DNA from: Streptococcus marmotae
GTDB lineage: Bacteria; Bacillota; Bacilli; Lactobacillales; Streptococcaceae
Assembly (NCBI RefSeq): GCF_001623565.1
Contig: NZ_CP015196.1
Location: 2,129,501 to 2,193,500, forward strand
Direction: 5' to 3'
DNA: 64,000 bases
Below the pieces are notes generated by a model. That model did not search any database. It was given only the letters and a program-made list of their open reading frames with translations, and was not told the DNA's origin. Each line of letters opens with the position of its first letter. Position 1 is the first letter of the stretch. Positions 7,345 through 16,436 of this stretch are shown here, in pieces. A program made the translations under genes and the position numbers.

Positions 7345-9153
7345 CCATTTCCTCCATCTAAGATTAGGGCTGGCTTATCTGACCAGCTCCCTTCATACTT
7401 GTTGGCGAGATTGCCATCAGCTGCCTGCTTCAAGGCAAGCGCAAGCCTGAGCTTATTCTTGTCATCCGCCACTGTAAACTGCGCCGTCGCATCCTGATAC
7501 CAGTCACTGGCATAGTGCACCCTGTAGGTGCCATAGTAGACACTGAGCACGCTCGACTCTCGTTCCGATAAGGCCTGCTCGATACTTGGAAAACGACTAT
7601 CTGTCGGATGGAGCTGAAGATGCCCACTCCCCAGATAAGGACTCGCCTCAAGCACCACCGAAAGCTTTCGATTCCCATAAGGCGTACAGACCGCATCCCA
7701 TGAGATGACATAGGTCTTGCCGACCTCAAAGCCATTTCCGTTATGCCCGACCGTCACATAGTCCGTCCCCAGTGCAATCGTCCGCTCCGTCTCACCTGCC
7801 AAGCGGTTTTTGTTGTAAGAGGTTGACCCATCCCCGCCGATCAACTCCGCATTGACCCGCGCCGTCTCAGACGTCTCTCAATCTGCTTGCGCAATTTATC
7901 CAAGTCAGAAGACTGAAAGGTCTCCAGCAACTTTTTGGCTTCCGCGCCCTGTTCAGCCAACTTTTTTTCGATTTCCTCTGCAAGCTCCGCCTTGGTTTGT
8001 TCGGCTTTGGCCTTGGCCTGTTCGATGCCGTCTTCGATAGCCGCCTTTTCTTTTTCAAACTTCGCATCAAAAGCACGATTGGCGTTTTCAATTTCCTTCT
8101 GCAAACGCACATCAACATCAGAAAGCAACGCTGATGTTGATTCTGACACCGCATCACTCACCATACCGCTCAGCGTGCTACCCATAATTGAGAAACTTTC
8201 CCAAAGCCAATCGACTTCAGCTTTTTAGACATAGGAGAGAAATGATACTTAGAAATCTTAATCCGAATATCCGTATCAAATCGCTCATGGTAGACACTCA
8301 CAATGTCAAACATCTTCACCGGAACATCCGATTTTCCTTTGACTTCTAGCTCTAAGCTCTCTTCCACCAGATCACATAAACTAGTCGCAAAATAGCGTTT
8401 CCCATATTCTGTCAGACTGGCCAAGTCTGTCACATCTTGGTCATTGACTTCCATGGTTGCTTCGTAGATTTGACTATATTTCTCAGTCAACGGACTATCG
8501 ACCGTTACACTAATCAGTTGGTCTTTCCCGCCTTCTTCTTGCGAAGTTAGCTTTTTCTTGAAATGAATCCTTGTCCGTAAGCTCTTGACTGACTTACTCT
8601 CATGGTACTTGCTGAGATTTTTCTTATACATGAAAAGGGACTCATTTTCAGTCCCTCCATTTTGCAATAATTGCACATCATACTTATCACGGACAAGGTC
8701 GCCACCCCATTGACCAAGGATAGAGTGCTTATCTTTAGCGAGTACATCCATCACAGACTTATCAGCCACATTCAGCGTATGACGCCCCGTGATGTTAGAA
8801 GAAAATGAAAACGGATGGCTACGAACGATAGAGCCAGCAAGAGCATTCATCACCGTCTGACCAGGCACCCTATCAACGTGAACGCTTGACATCGTGTAGT
8901 AATTGAGCAAGGTCATGACCTGATTCGCATAGACCTGCACATAGCCATTTTCTTTGACCACATCAAAGACAAAAAACTCCTGCTCTCCATGCAAATCATC
9001 CGCCAAAAGAAAGGTCTCTGTTGTTAACAAAGACCACTTCTCATCCGTCACTGGAAACTTAAAAGAAAGCTGGTAGGTTCCGTTTGCTTCTTGGACAATA
9101 TCATCCCCCCAAGCAAGATTCAAAGGGATAGTTCCCTCTTTTAGATAAATCAA
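7341..9153 (-). pseudogene. Tail-associated (Tal-like) minor structural protein split by two frameshifts
   Basis: Three consecutive frames tile one protein. Frame 1 (9153-8170, 327 aa) is the prophage tail/endopeptidase N-terminal domain and stops abnormally after SIGFGKVSQ. Frame 2 (8185-7841) is a long coiled coil. Frame 3 (from about 7880 to 7341) is a carbohydrate-binding-like beta domain whose sequence reads upstream of any start codon (SETARVNAEL then IGGDGS). Junctions are near 8180 (consistent with one missing base after TCTCAATTA) and near 7870. Neither downstream frame has a convincing ribosome site. Intact relatives are single proteins of about 600 or more residues in this position, directly after Dit. 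Either the prophage tail is defective or the assembly has errors. Confidence 0.72.
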
Positions 9154-9845
9154 ACCCTATACCTCCAATTTCCCTTTATGGTTATTTTCGACACATTGCC
9201 ACTAGTCGTTACCCCAGAGCGACCAGTTGCGATTTCAAAGAACGGACCACGTTTTCGGATGGTATTTTGGATTTGTCCATCCTTATTTAAAATCTTCTGC
9301 TCCCGATGGCGGCAATCAATCGTCGCCTTTCCGTTTAAGGTCAAGCGCATGGTTTGTTGGCCAATGGTCAAACTAACATCACCTTGTCCTTCTAGGATAA
9401 TGATTGGCTCCGCATATACCGTCCCCTTGTTGACAATAGAGCCACTGCTTGCTAGCACCACATCCTCTACATTCTTCATATAGCGGAAAGGATACATCTC
9501 AAGCGTAATGTCAACCGTCCAATGGTGCATTCCATACGGCTTATATTTGCTTGATTTAAAATCAGCATAAAACAAACTCCCTAACTGATACCAAAACTCT
9601 ATTTCATTCTTCTCACTACGAAAAGCCTCAACTAAGCGCTCTACATCTTCCAGCGTTTTAACGAGAAAGGTCAAGGTTCTGGTATAGCCATCATAAGCAC
9701 CATCCCAGATATTGAGCTTCCCATTTGCGCCGTATATTGTCGCCGACTCAGCCACACGAGGCTCCGCACTTTCGACCACACCCGCATCAATCAACTGACA
9801 ATGAGGGATGTCAGAAGTAGTAAAGCCATTCACAATCATATACAT
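9150..9845 (-). CDS. Distal tail protein (Dit)
   Basis: The 231-residue protein has the siphovirus tail component pattern: an N-terminal belt domain (about 1-130) with VAESATIYGANGKLNIWDGA and FWYQLGSLFYADF, ending MYPFRYM, and a beta-sandwich C-terminal domain (PIIILEGQGDVSLTIGQQTM). Dit forms the hexameric hub at the tail tip between tail tube and tail-associated protein, matching its place between tape measure and the Tal-like gene. GGGAGGG lies 7 bp before the ATG. Confidence 0.9.
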   Translation of the reverse strand: MYMIVNGFTTSDIPHCQLIDAGVVESAEPRVAESATIYGANGKLNIWDGAYDGYTRTLTFLVKTLEDVERLVEAFRSEKNEIEFWYQLGSLFYADFKSSKYKPYGMHHWTVDITLEMYPFRYMKNVEDVVLASSGSIVNKGTVYAEPIIILEGQGDVSLTIGQQTMRLTLNGKATIDCRHREQKILNKDGQIQNTIRKRGPFFEIATGRSGVTTSGNVSKITIKGNWRYRV

Positions 9846-12182
9846 CTACATTCCCTCCCTTGCCAGAATGTGACCGTGAGTCCGATAGGTACTCTGGCCA
9901 ATCTTTTCACCATCCAAGTACACAGACAAATCCTTGTCCAAAATCCCTTGCAGTAACGTCTCCACACTCGCTAGACGATCCAAAAGACCTGACTGACTAG
10001 AATCCCCCGTAGAATGGTTTAATAGACTATCATTTGTCAACGTTTGACGAACATCGCTAGTCAGACTAGCTTCCAGCCCATCATCGCCAAAAGAATCCAC
10101 CAAAGCACCAGCCATTCCGCTGACAGTAGATTGAACCTCTCTAAAGTTAGCAACTAACCCCTGATTCAGTCCGCCCATAATCGCTTTACCAGCAGGAATC
10201 AGCAATCGCTTATCGTAGGAAATCGGCCCCTTATGTTCAGCGATCCAGCCAGCAATACCACCGACAAAATCCGTCACGGCTCCCCAGGCTGATTTCAAAC
10301 CACCTAAAAAGCCATTCATAATTGCTGCACCAGCACCAGAGATATCAATATTAGCCAGACCTTTGATGACCCCAGTAATATTATCTATAACTCCTCTTAT
10401 GCTACCGCCAACGCTCGAAACCAGACTCCCAAAGCTACTAAAGGCACTTTTCACCGTTGAGATAGCTCCGCTGATGATTCCTTTTGCCACATTGATTGCA
10501 TCTTGTATCGCCATCCAAGCAAGCGAGAAGACGTTTTTCAACACACCGACAGCATTTCCAGCGCCACTAAAAGCCAGCTTGATGTACTCAATCGCAGTTC
10601 GGATGATGTTTCCAGCCGTTTGCACCGCTGATTGGATATTCGACCAAGCACTCTTTAAAATGCTACCTAGCCCTTCACCGACAGAACCAAGATTCGTAAA
10701 TAACCCAATCGCAACACCGACCCCTTGTGCAATAGCACTAAAGACCGGCTCAAAGAACTTCAGCACATCCACTAAAAACGAAACCACCGGTGTCAAGATT
10801 TCAATAGCAATTTTCAACCCGTCAAACAGACCTGAAATCCCTATCATAATCCCTTGAAATACCCCTCCAAGGAAAGACCCTAGAATTTCAAAAGCTGGCA
10901 TCAAGGCATCAGCCAGTATAGAAATCAATGGTTGTGCCGCATTCCACAAACCAACAAAGGATTGAACCACACTATCAATCGCAGGACCAGCAATCGACAT
11001 AAACCGACTAAACCCCGCTTCTAAGGCAGGGATAATAGCGGATATCAGGTTTTGAATCCCACTAAAATCTAACTGAGTAAACCCATTTGCAATGGTTTCA
11101 ATAACTGGTGTCACAGAACTAGCAATCGTTTGAAACAGACCAGGTAATTGCCCAAAAGCAGTTTGAAAACCTTCAATGACAGGTTGAATGGTCGTCATGA
11201 CTTTTGCGCCAAAACCAGCCATTCCACTGTCAAAACCAATTCCCAATTGCTCTAGCATTTGCTGACCACCAGACAATAAAATAGGCCCCGCGGTTTCAAA
11301 AGCAACCGCAAAAGCCTGTGGTAAACCTTTTAAAATATTTCCCACCATAGGAAAGAAATTACTAAAAAGAAAGGTAGAGGTCGTTTGAGCAAGCGCCACC
11401 AAAGACGGCTCAATATCAGCACCTAGCGAAAGATTCCCTAGTACATTTTGAGCCGCCGCTTTCATCGCAGCAAACGAACCACTAAAGGTCGTTGCCGCCT
11501 CGTCCGCAGTCGCTCCTGTAATCTCCAGATCTTTTTGAATTTCGTGAATCGCACTATAAACATCCGAAAGATTATTGATGTCATATTTGACACCTGATAT
11601 TTTCTCCGCATCAGCCAGCAACCGTTCCATTTCAGACTTTGTTCCGCCATAACCCAGCTTCAAATTATCCAACATGGTGTAATTCTGCTTGGCAAATCCC
11701 TGATAAGCGTTTTGGATGAGCCCCATATCAGTCCCCATCTTATTCGCATTATCAGACATATCGACCATGGCCATATGCGCCACTTCTGCAGATTTTGCCG
11801 TATCTCCACCCAATGACTGCAAGAGACTAGCACTAAAGCCTGTCACGCTTTCCATGTAGGCATTCGCAGACAGCCCAGTAGTTCTATAGGCTTCATTCGC
11901 ATACTGTTGGACAGTATCAGCACTAGCTTTAAATAGCGTTTTTACACCACCGATAGATTGCTCAAGGTCTGCCCCTTCCATCAAGCTAGCAGAAAAGAGC
12001 TTCCCAATTCCAGCGGCGGCAATGACCCCAGTAACTGCCTTGACCAGTTTCGAGCCAATGCTTGCCCCTGCACTTTCGCCAGCAGACTCCGCTTCAGGTC
12101 CGATAGCATTTTTAATAGCTCCGCTAATACCTTTAGCCGAAGGCACAATCTGCACGTACGCCTTGCCTAATTCAGTTGCCAT
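9846..12182 (-). CDS. Tape measure protein
   Basis: The 778-residue protein begins MATELGKAYVQIVPSAKGIS, the standard opening of streptococcal tape measure proteins. It has a helical N-terminal part with TMP repeat-like segments (about 60-240), long alternating hydrophobic helices (about 270-640) and a C-terminal KGPISYDKRLLIPAGKAIMG motif. It sets tail length and is probably ejected at infection. The chosen ATG overlaps the upstream stop (TGATG); a TTG codon just before it is less likely. Confidence 0.93.
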   Translation of the reverse strand: MATELGKAYVQIVPSAKGISGAIKNAIGPEAESAGESAGASIGSKLVKAVTGVIAAAGIGKLFSASLMEGADLEQSIGGVKTLFKASADTVQQYANEAYRTTGLSANAYMESVTGFSASLLQSLGGDTAKSAEVAHMAMVDMSDNANKMGTDMGLIQNAYQGFAKQNYTMLDNLKLGYGGTKSEMERLLADAEKISGVKYDINNLSDVYSAIHEIQKDLEITGATADEAATTFSGSFAAMKAAAQNVLGNLSLGADIEPSLVALAQTTSTFLFSNFFPMVGNILKGLPQAFAVAFETAGPILLSGGQQMLEQLGIGFDSGMAGFGAKVMTTIQPVIEGFQTAFGQLPGLFQTIASSVTPVIETIANGFTQLDFSGIQNLISAIIPALEAGFSRFMSIAGPAIDSVVQSFVGLWNAAQPLISILADALMPAFEILGSFLGGVFQGIMIGISGLFDGLKIAIEILTPVVSFLVDVLKFFEPVFSAIAQGVGVAIGLFTNLGSVGEGLGSILKSAWSNIQSAVQTAGNIIRTAIEYIKLAFSGAGNAVGVLKNVFSLAWMAIQDAINVAKGIISGAISTVKSAFSSFGSLVSSVGGSIRGVIDNITGVIKGLANIDISGAGAAIMNGFLGGLKSAWGAVTDFVGGIAGWIAEHKGPISYDKRLLIPAGKAIMGGLNQGLVANFREVQSTVSGMAGALVDSFGDDGLEASLTSDVRQTLTNDSLLNHSTGDSSQSGLLDRLASVETLLQGILDKDLSVYLDGEKIGQSTYRTHGHILAREGM

Positions 12183-12556
12183 CAACTCTCACCCCCTATC
12201 TTTTCTAGTAGTGCCCGCTTCGCTTTTTCAAAATCCTCACCAGATGAAAAGACCAACTCTTGTCTCTCAACTTCCTTGTGGAGCAGTTTGTTCACAATAG
12301 AAACCGGCGGATTTGCCCCTTTTTGACCATCTTTCGTCTGTGCCCAGTACAACAGACTTAATCGGTCTAAAATTCCAGCTAAGACCAACGTATCAAAAGC
12401 AATCTCTTGATGAGAAAGAATCATCTTAATTCTTGAATCATCCCGCAAACCACCCGCTAGAATAGCCACCTTACTAGCGGGCAATGCTCGATAATCCACT
12501 ATATGATACGTCTCAGCCAAATCACAAATCAACGCCTCTTCATCAGTCTGAATCAT
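12182..12556 (-). CDS. Tail assembly chaperone, Gp15-like downstream frame
   Basis: This frame carries the Gp15-family pattern (ICDLAETYHIVDYRALP, VAILAGGLR, SRIKM). It has no good ribosome site before its ATG, and the frame is open upstream to the slippery site at 12580-12574. It is therefore most likely made as the C-terminal extension of the preceding gene by -1 frameshifting, as in the G/GT chaperones of siphophages. It precedes the tape measure gene, the conserved position for such chaperones. Confidence 0.82.
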   Translation of the reverse strand: MIQTDEEALICDLAETYHIVDYRALPASKVAILAGGLRDDSRIKMILSHQEIAFDTLVLAGILDRLSLLYWAQTKDGQKGANPPVSIVNKLLHKEVERQELVFSSGEDFEKAKRALLEKIGGES

Positions 12557-12567
12557 CTTGATGAGGA

Positions 12568-12831
12568 CTAAGAGTTTTTTAATTCTTTGACCGACTCAAA
12601 AATATCTCTAATCTCGTTCCCAATCAAAGCATTTGGGATAAACCCATTCTCATTGCGCAAATGCTCCTTCAGCTTTTTAGCCTGTTCATCACCCAACAAA
12701 AGCTTCACAACCTTAGAATAAAGCAGAGGATTGTCGTCCACCTCTGCCATTGTTTCTAACAATTCATAATTATCCAAGCGCTCTTCACTAATTTCAAATG
12801 AAAATCCTGATTCCGTTGTTCCTTTTAACAT
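12568..12831 (-). CDS. Tail assembly chaperone, upstream frame
   Basis: The 87-residue acidic helical protein (MLKGTTESGFSFEISEERLD...) lies between major tail protein and the Gp15-like frame. It is the short (G-type) chaperone that should be made in excess, with a minor longer product formed by frameshifting two codons before its stop. It would coat the tape measure protein during tail assembly. Confidence 0.8.
   Translation of the reverse strand: MLKGTTESGFSFEISEERLDNYELLETMAEVDDNPLLYSKVVKLLLGDEQAKKLKEHLRNENGFIPNALIGNEIRDIFESVKELKNS
12574..12580 (-). promoter_or_regulatory. Programmed -1 ribosomal frameshift site in tail chaperone genes
   Basis: The minus strand reads A AAA AAC in the phase required for X XXY YYZ slippage, two codons before the TAG of the upstream chaperone frame. 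Slipping back one base continues as LLVLIKMIQTDEEALICDL, joining the Gp15-like frame without a stop. Conserved G/GT frameshifting is established for siphophage tail chaperones; this instance is read from sequence only. Confidence 0.8.
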
Positions 12832-12833
12832 GC

Positions 12834-13403
12834 TTATCCTCCCACCGTTGGTTTAGCCGCTTGAATATACTCATAGTGAGTGTTTTCATGTTCGTCCGGC
12901 AAAGCCTGTACTGTTGTTTCATAGCCAACATTTTCACCATCTTTATAGCTGATTTCACCTACTTCAGAAACCTTTGCACACGGTAGCACGATCCGTTTCA
13001 TGACCCCGCCCTTCAACAGCATTTCAATAACGATACAGTGTTCCTTCAATTCTTTCGAGTTAGCTGTAATGGTAATTCCCGATGATAAATCTCCAGAAAC
13101 ATTCTCATTACCATACACTTCTTTCAGCACATCGACATTCAATGCCTCAATCAACGTATAAGAAAAGGTATCTTCTTTTTCTGTCTGAACAGAGTTGACC
13201 GTATCCCCACCCCAAGCCTTAATGTTTTCGCTTGAAGGAGAATTTGAATTTGTAGCTCCATCTTCTGACACATAACCTAAAGCGACAAAAGCTGCATCGA
13301 GCTTACTCGTTGCATTCGTAGGCAATTTAGTTCCAAGTGGCGCAGAATAAATCGCACCACCAACTTTCGGCTTTGCAGCCGTTACATTTGTTGCATTTGA
13401 CAT
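12834..13403 (-). CDS. Major tail (tube) protein
   Basis: The 189-residue protein has the alternating beta pattern of siphophage tail tube proteins, with a typical start GGAIYSAPLGTKLPTNATSK (about 16-35), LGYVSEDGATN, and a central TFSYTLIEALNVDVLKEVYG. It is followed by the chaperones and tape measure. AGGAGG lies 8 bp before the ATG. Confidence 0.9.
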   Translation of the reverse strand: MSNATNVTAAKPKVGGAIYSAPLGTKLPTNATSKLDAAFVALGYVSEDGATNSNSPSSENIKAWGGDTVNSVQTEKEDTFSYTLIEALNVDVLKEVYGNENVSGDLSSGITITANSKELKEHCIVIEMLLKGGVMKRIVLPCAKVSEVGEISYKDGENVGYETTVQALPDEHENTHYEYIQAAKPTVGG

Positions 13404-13414
13404 TTGATTTCCTC

Positions 13415-13750
13415 CTAGTAATAGTTAATATCAAAAACAGCCTGATAACGATAAGCCTTCATGGCTGTATCTGTAAAGTTATAATCGCTATTCAAATGAA
13501 CCCCGCTGATAGTATCTAGCTCTACGAGCTTGTCTACCGCCGTTTTGACCTGTTCATTTAATAACGCCGCTTCATACATCGACGGAGCATAGCTTTGAAA
13601 AGCAAACGTCGCTGACTTCAGCTGATTTTGCATTCTTCCACTCGTTTTCTCTATCAAGACGTATGTTGAAGGCATCTTACCTTCATGTTCAAAAAAAGAC
13701 GGTACATCTAAATGACCGTCAAGATAGTCTTTTATCACAACTTCAATCAT
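13415..13750 (-). CDS. Tail terminator/minor capsid-type protein
   Basis: The 111-residue protein (MIEVVIKDYLDGHLDVPSFF...) matches the small head-tail joining proteins next to the tail tube gene in streptococcal phages, often named Gp12 or minor capsid protein. The tail-terminator role is inferred from position and size. It abuts the next upstream gene without a gap. Confidence 0.72.
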   Translation of the reverse strand: MIEVVIKDYLDGHLDVPSFFEHEGKMPSTYVLIEKTSGRMQNQLKSATFAFQSYAPSMYEAALLNEQVKTAVDKLVELDTISGVHLNSDYNFTDTAMKAYRYQAVFDINYY

Positions 13751-13987
13751 TTAATGCACCGCCTTTAGTAACGTATTATTTTTCGAGTTATCTTTCCGAG
13801 CTTTAAAACTCTTAGCACTGACCATGGCATTCGCACGATTTTTACCGACAAAGATGTCCTGCTCATAGCCATCACCACATCGGTTCCGAATGGCTGTTGC
13901 CTCCTGCTGTAAAACCGTCCGCATCTCAGCCGATTTCATCAAGTCAGCAACTCCCTTCCGATTGAGCTCAAATCGCATCTTACTCAT
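13751..13987 (-). CDS. Head-tail connector, minor capsid protein 2-like
   Basis: The 78-residue protein (MSKMRFELNRKGVADLMKSA..., then NRCGDGYEQDIFVGKNRANA) belongs to the HK97 gp10-like minor capsid group of Gram-positive phages. These proteins take part in head-tail joining. The start overlaps the preceding gene by 8 bp. Confidence 0.78.
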   Translation of the reverse strand: MSKMRFELNRKGVADLMKSAEMRTVLQQEATAIRNRCGDGYEQDIFVGKNRANAMVSAKSFKARKDNSKNNTLLKAVH

Positions 13988-14318
13988 AGCGCTCTACCAT
14001 CACTTTCTTGTTCCAAGACAAGGGAATCATGGCTTCAATCCCTTCTAGCGGAATCCCAAAAGTCCGCCAACGTTGATTGAAAAAGCGGACTTCCTTGTCC
14101 TCCCAATCATGCTGATCACCTTTGGGAATACCAAGCGTATAGATAGCCTTCTTACCAGTCAGATTGAGCTGATTGATGACATCCTCCGAATCAGTCGGAG
14201 CAACCAATACATTCTCCACCGTAACTTTCTTATCTTGATAAGTGACTTTACCAAATGGATCACGACCAGCCACCACCTTGTCAATCAAGACAACAGGTAT
14301 CCCTTTAAGATGTCCCAT
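13980..14318 (-). CDS. Head closure/minor capsid protein
   Basis: The preferred start is the ATG at 14318 (MGHLKGIPVVLIDKVVAGRD), with GGGGTGA 9 bp upstream; a TTG at 14327 is possible. The 112-residue protein has the small beta-barrel pattern of head completion proteins (VTVENVLVAPT...KAIYTLGIPKGD...VRFFNQRWRTFG). It overlaps the genes on both sides, indicating coupled translation. Confidence 0.75.
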   Translation of the reverse strand: MGHLKGIPVVLIDKVVAGRDPFGKVTYQDKKVTVENVLVAPTDSEDVINQLNLTGKKAIYTLGIPKGDQHDWEDKEVRFFNQRWRTFGIPLEGIEAMIPLSWNKKVMVERYE

Positions 14319-14700
14319 AAATATCAATCACCCCATATCTCTGCTTTTTCAGCCCAAGGCGTTTCAATTCAGAATCCTTGATAAAAAGACCGCCACCAGG
14401 TACTAGATAAGAACCACTCCACGAATACCCCATAGCACTCTCTGCGACTTGCGTCATCGGCTCTTGATCTGTTGAAGTCATCAAGGTCCTAGCCACAATG
14501 TCCACCGTAACAGATTTCAAGACCGTTGCATACGAAGGACGCTCCATAGCTATCTGATCCAAGTCTTTCCCAACTTTCTCAGCTTCAACTCGTAGCGAAT
14601 CAGAAACCACTTTTAACAAGGCTTCTGCCCTCTCCTCCTCATCAAATTTCAGAGAACGCCACATCAGCTCCAAGTCATCTTTTGTTGCAAAAATGTCCAT
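14305..14700 (-). CDS. Head-tail connector protein, Gp19/Gp15-like
   Basis: Starting at the ATG with AAAGGAG 6 bp upstream (MDIFATKDDLELMWRSLKFD), the 131-residue protein is a helical head-tail adaptor typical of the first gene after the capsid: helices with EEERAEALLKVVSDSLR and the end motif LKKQRYGVIDIYG. It should bind beneath the portal. Confidence 0.8.
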   Translation of the reverse strand: MDIFATKDDLELMWRSLKFDEEERAEALLKVVSDSLRVEAEKVGKDLDQIAMERPSYATVLKSVTVDIVARTLMTSTDQEPMTQVAESAMGYSWSGSYLVPGGGLFIKDSELKRLGLKKQRYGVIDIYGTS

Positions 14701-14728
14701 CAAAACTCCTTTCAAACCTTGATTCTAC

Positions 14729-14772
14729 GGCGTTTTCGCGCATAACTAGTCACCCAATCAGCTGAAAACGCC
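14729..14772. repeat. Inverted repeat between capsid-region genes
   Basis: GGCGTTTTC (14729-14737) and GAAAACGCC (14764-14772) form a 9-bp inverted repeat around a 26-bp centre in the only sizeable gap of the head gene block. There is no T run on the minus side, so it is not a standard terminator. It could be an mRNA processing or stabilising hairpin. Confidence 0.45.
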
Positions 14773-14787
14773 CTAGAATGGCAATCT

Positions 14788-15009
14788 CTACACAGCATGT
14801 TCTTCATACAAGGCCAAGATTTCCGATTTCTTAGCTTTTGGATGGTAGGCAATGCCCAACTGATCCAAAGCAGCTTTCATCTCAGAAACCGTCAAGTCAG
14901 AAGACGAGTGAGAAGCCACCTTCTCACTCTCGTCCACCAAGACCCAATCCCCAGACAAGATACTATCACAAAGAACGACAGCCCCCGTCTTCTTGTCTTG
15001 ATATTTCAT
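14788..15009 (-). CDS. HeH/LEM-domain capsid-adjacent protein
   Basis: The 73-residue protein has a C-terminal HeH/LEM-like helix-extension-helix (about 40-70: DLTVSEMKAALDQLGIAYHP...SEILALYEEH) after a short beta N-terminus. Such proteins commonly follow major capsid genes in Firmicute phages. Role in head assembly or DNA binding is inferred. Confidence 0.7.
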   Translation of the reverse strand: MKYQDKKTGAVVLCDSILSGDWVLVDESEKVASHSSSDLTVSEMKAALDQLGIAYHPKAKKSEILALYEEHAV

Positions 15010-15010
15010 C

Positions 15011-15904
15011 CTATGCCTCCTCTACACGAGCAAAGGCAGTTTCATCCAAGATACCCCAACCAATGAATGCTTCTGCACGCAGACAGATTTCATTGTATTG
15101 CTTCAAGTCACGACCTGCACCATCTGGATCTCCATACTCGATAATTTCCATAGGAATATTTTCAGCGTATCCCCATTTGAACATGTTTTGGAAATCCCCC
15201 ACAATCGCATGGTCTTTCCTAGCAGTACCACCCTCAACCGTCATTGTCTTGTTGATATCAGATGTCATACCAAAGAAAGAATTTGGATTTTGCCCAAAAC
15301 GAAATTCTGGATAAAGGTGTACTTCGTTCTTATCTCGTTTCTTACCTAGGGCACCACCAGCAAGCGGAGATAAAGCTAATCCAGTAACCTCACAACCTTT
15401 GGAGCGAACCTGTAAAACAGCATCTTCAATATTGCTATCAACCTTCGCTTCCTCGTATGTGACCACATTTCCCTTAATGACACCATCAAAGGAATTGGTA
15501 TTACGGAATGTAGCATCTGTTAGGGTCTTAGGCTCAAGCCCATGAAGAGCTGCAATATCAAACGCTTCTGCCATTTTCTTCGCAAAACCGTCCATAAAAT
15601 GCTGCAAATAATTCATTTGCTTTTCCTCCGTTGCGTATTTAAACTCATCTGTAATACGAGCCTGATAGACAAACTTCAACGGTTTAATAACCTTAGAAGT
15701 GATCTTAGCGTCTCCTGCACCCTTAGCTTCCCCTTCTCCGACAATCTGAGCATTGCCTTCCAAGTTAAAGATAAACTGCTCAATACCATTAAATGGAATT
15801 GGCGTTTGACCAGATAATTTTGCCAAGACAGAATGACCTTGGACTTTACTAAACATATCTTTTACTGTTTCTGCTGGAAATAGACTTCCTGATTTTAATA
15901 CCAT
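15011..15904 (-). CDS. Major capsid protein, HK97 fold
   Basis: The 297-residue protein shows the HK97-type pattern: an N-arm (SLFPAETVKDMFSKVQGHSV), an E-loop region (QFIFNLEGNAQIVGEGEAKG) and P-domain strands (PLKFVYQARITDEFKYATEE). The end (EAFIGWGILDETAFARVEEA) is also typical. It follows the scaffold gene by 2 bp and precedes the connectors. AAGGAG lies 7 bp upstream. Confidence 0.92.
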   Translation of the reverse strand: MVLKSGSLFPAETVKDMFSKVQGHSVLAKLSGQTPIPFNGIEQFIFNLEGNAQIVGEGEAKGAGDAKITSKVIKPLKFVYQARITDEFKYATEEKQMNYLQHFMDGFAKKMAEAFDIAALHGLEPKTLTDATFRNTNSFDGVIKGNVVTYEEAKVDSNIEDAVLQVRSKGCEVTGLALSPLAGGALGKKRDKNEVHLYPEFRFGQNPNSFFGMTSDINKTMTVEGGTARKDHAIVGDFQNMFKWGYAENIPMEIIEYGDPDGAGRDLKQYNEICLRAEAFIGWGILDETAFARVEEA

Positions 15905-15906
15905 CT

Positions 15907-16362
15907 TTATTCTCCTTTGTTAACTAATTCTTGAAGCATCTGCTTCATCGCGTTATCGCCTTTCACCGGCTCAATATCCTTCAACGGTGGTACTGGTTCT
16001 GTTGTTCGCAAAAAGCCAACCAACCGCTCCGCATCAGCTGTCAATTCCGCCTCGTCACTTCCCTGCAAGCGATCCGCCAAATCATACGGCAAGCCATTTT
16101 GAAGAGCAATCCGAGTCCGTAGCGCCGTTGTTTCATAACCTGCCACCTTCCCCTCTAATTCCTCAATCTGCTTGCTAGATGAAGCCGATTCCTGCTTAGA
16201 AGTCTCCAAAGCTGATTTCAAGCCCACGTTTTCCGTTTCCAATTCCTTCACACGGTCTTTCAATTGGTCATAATCCGCAAACCGCTCTTTTTGGCGCGCC
16301 AAGCGTGTTTCCACAATACGATCCAATTCTTCCTGTGTTTCAATCGTTTTAAATTCAGACAT
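15907..16362 (-). CDS. Capsid scaffolding protein (DUF4355-like)
   Basis: Starting at MSEFKTIETQEELDRIVETR, with AAGGAG 6 bp upstream, the 151-residue protein has the standard phage scaffold opening (QEELDRIVETRLARQKERF) and a coiled coil (about 30-80), then a C-terminal helix for capsid binding. An ATG 15 codons upstream lacks a ribosome site. Confidence 0.85.
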   Translation of the reverse strand: MSEFKTIETQEELDRIVETRLARQKERFADYDQLKDRVKELETENVGLKSALETSKQESASSSKQIEELEGKVAGYETTALRTRIALQNGLPYDLADRLQGSDEAELTADAERLVGFLRTTEPVPPLKDIEPVKGDNAMKQMLQELVNKGE

Positions 16363-16436
16363 ATCTGTCTCCTTTCTCCGCATTTCCCGTGCGTTCGGTA
16401 ATTTCAAGCATTAAAAAAACGCCTAACAGCGCCCTC

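Noticed and set aside
7341..7844. TTG-initiated 167-aa gene
   Set aside because: The frame is open upstream of the TTG and continues the tail protein sequence; no ribosome site. Treated as part of a frameshifted gene.
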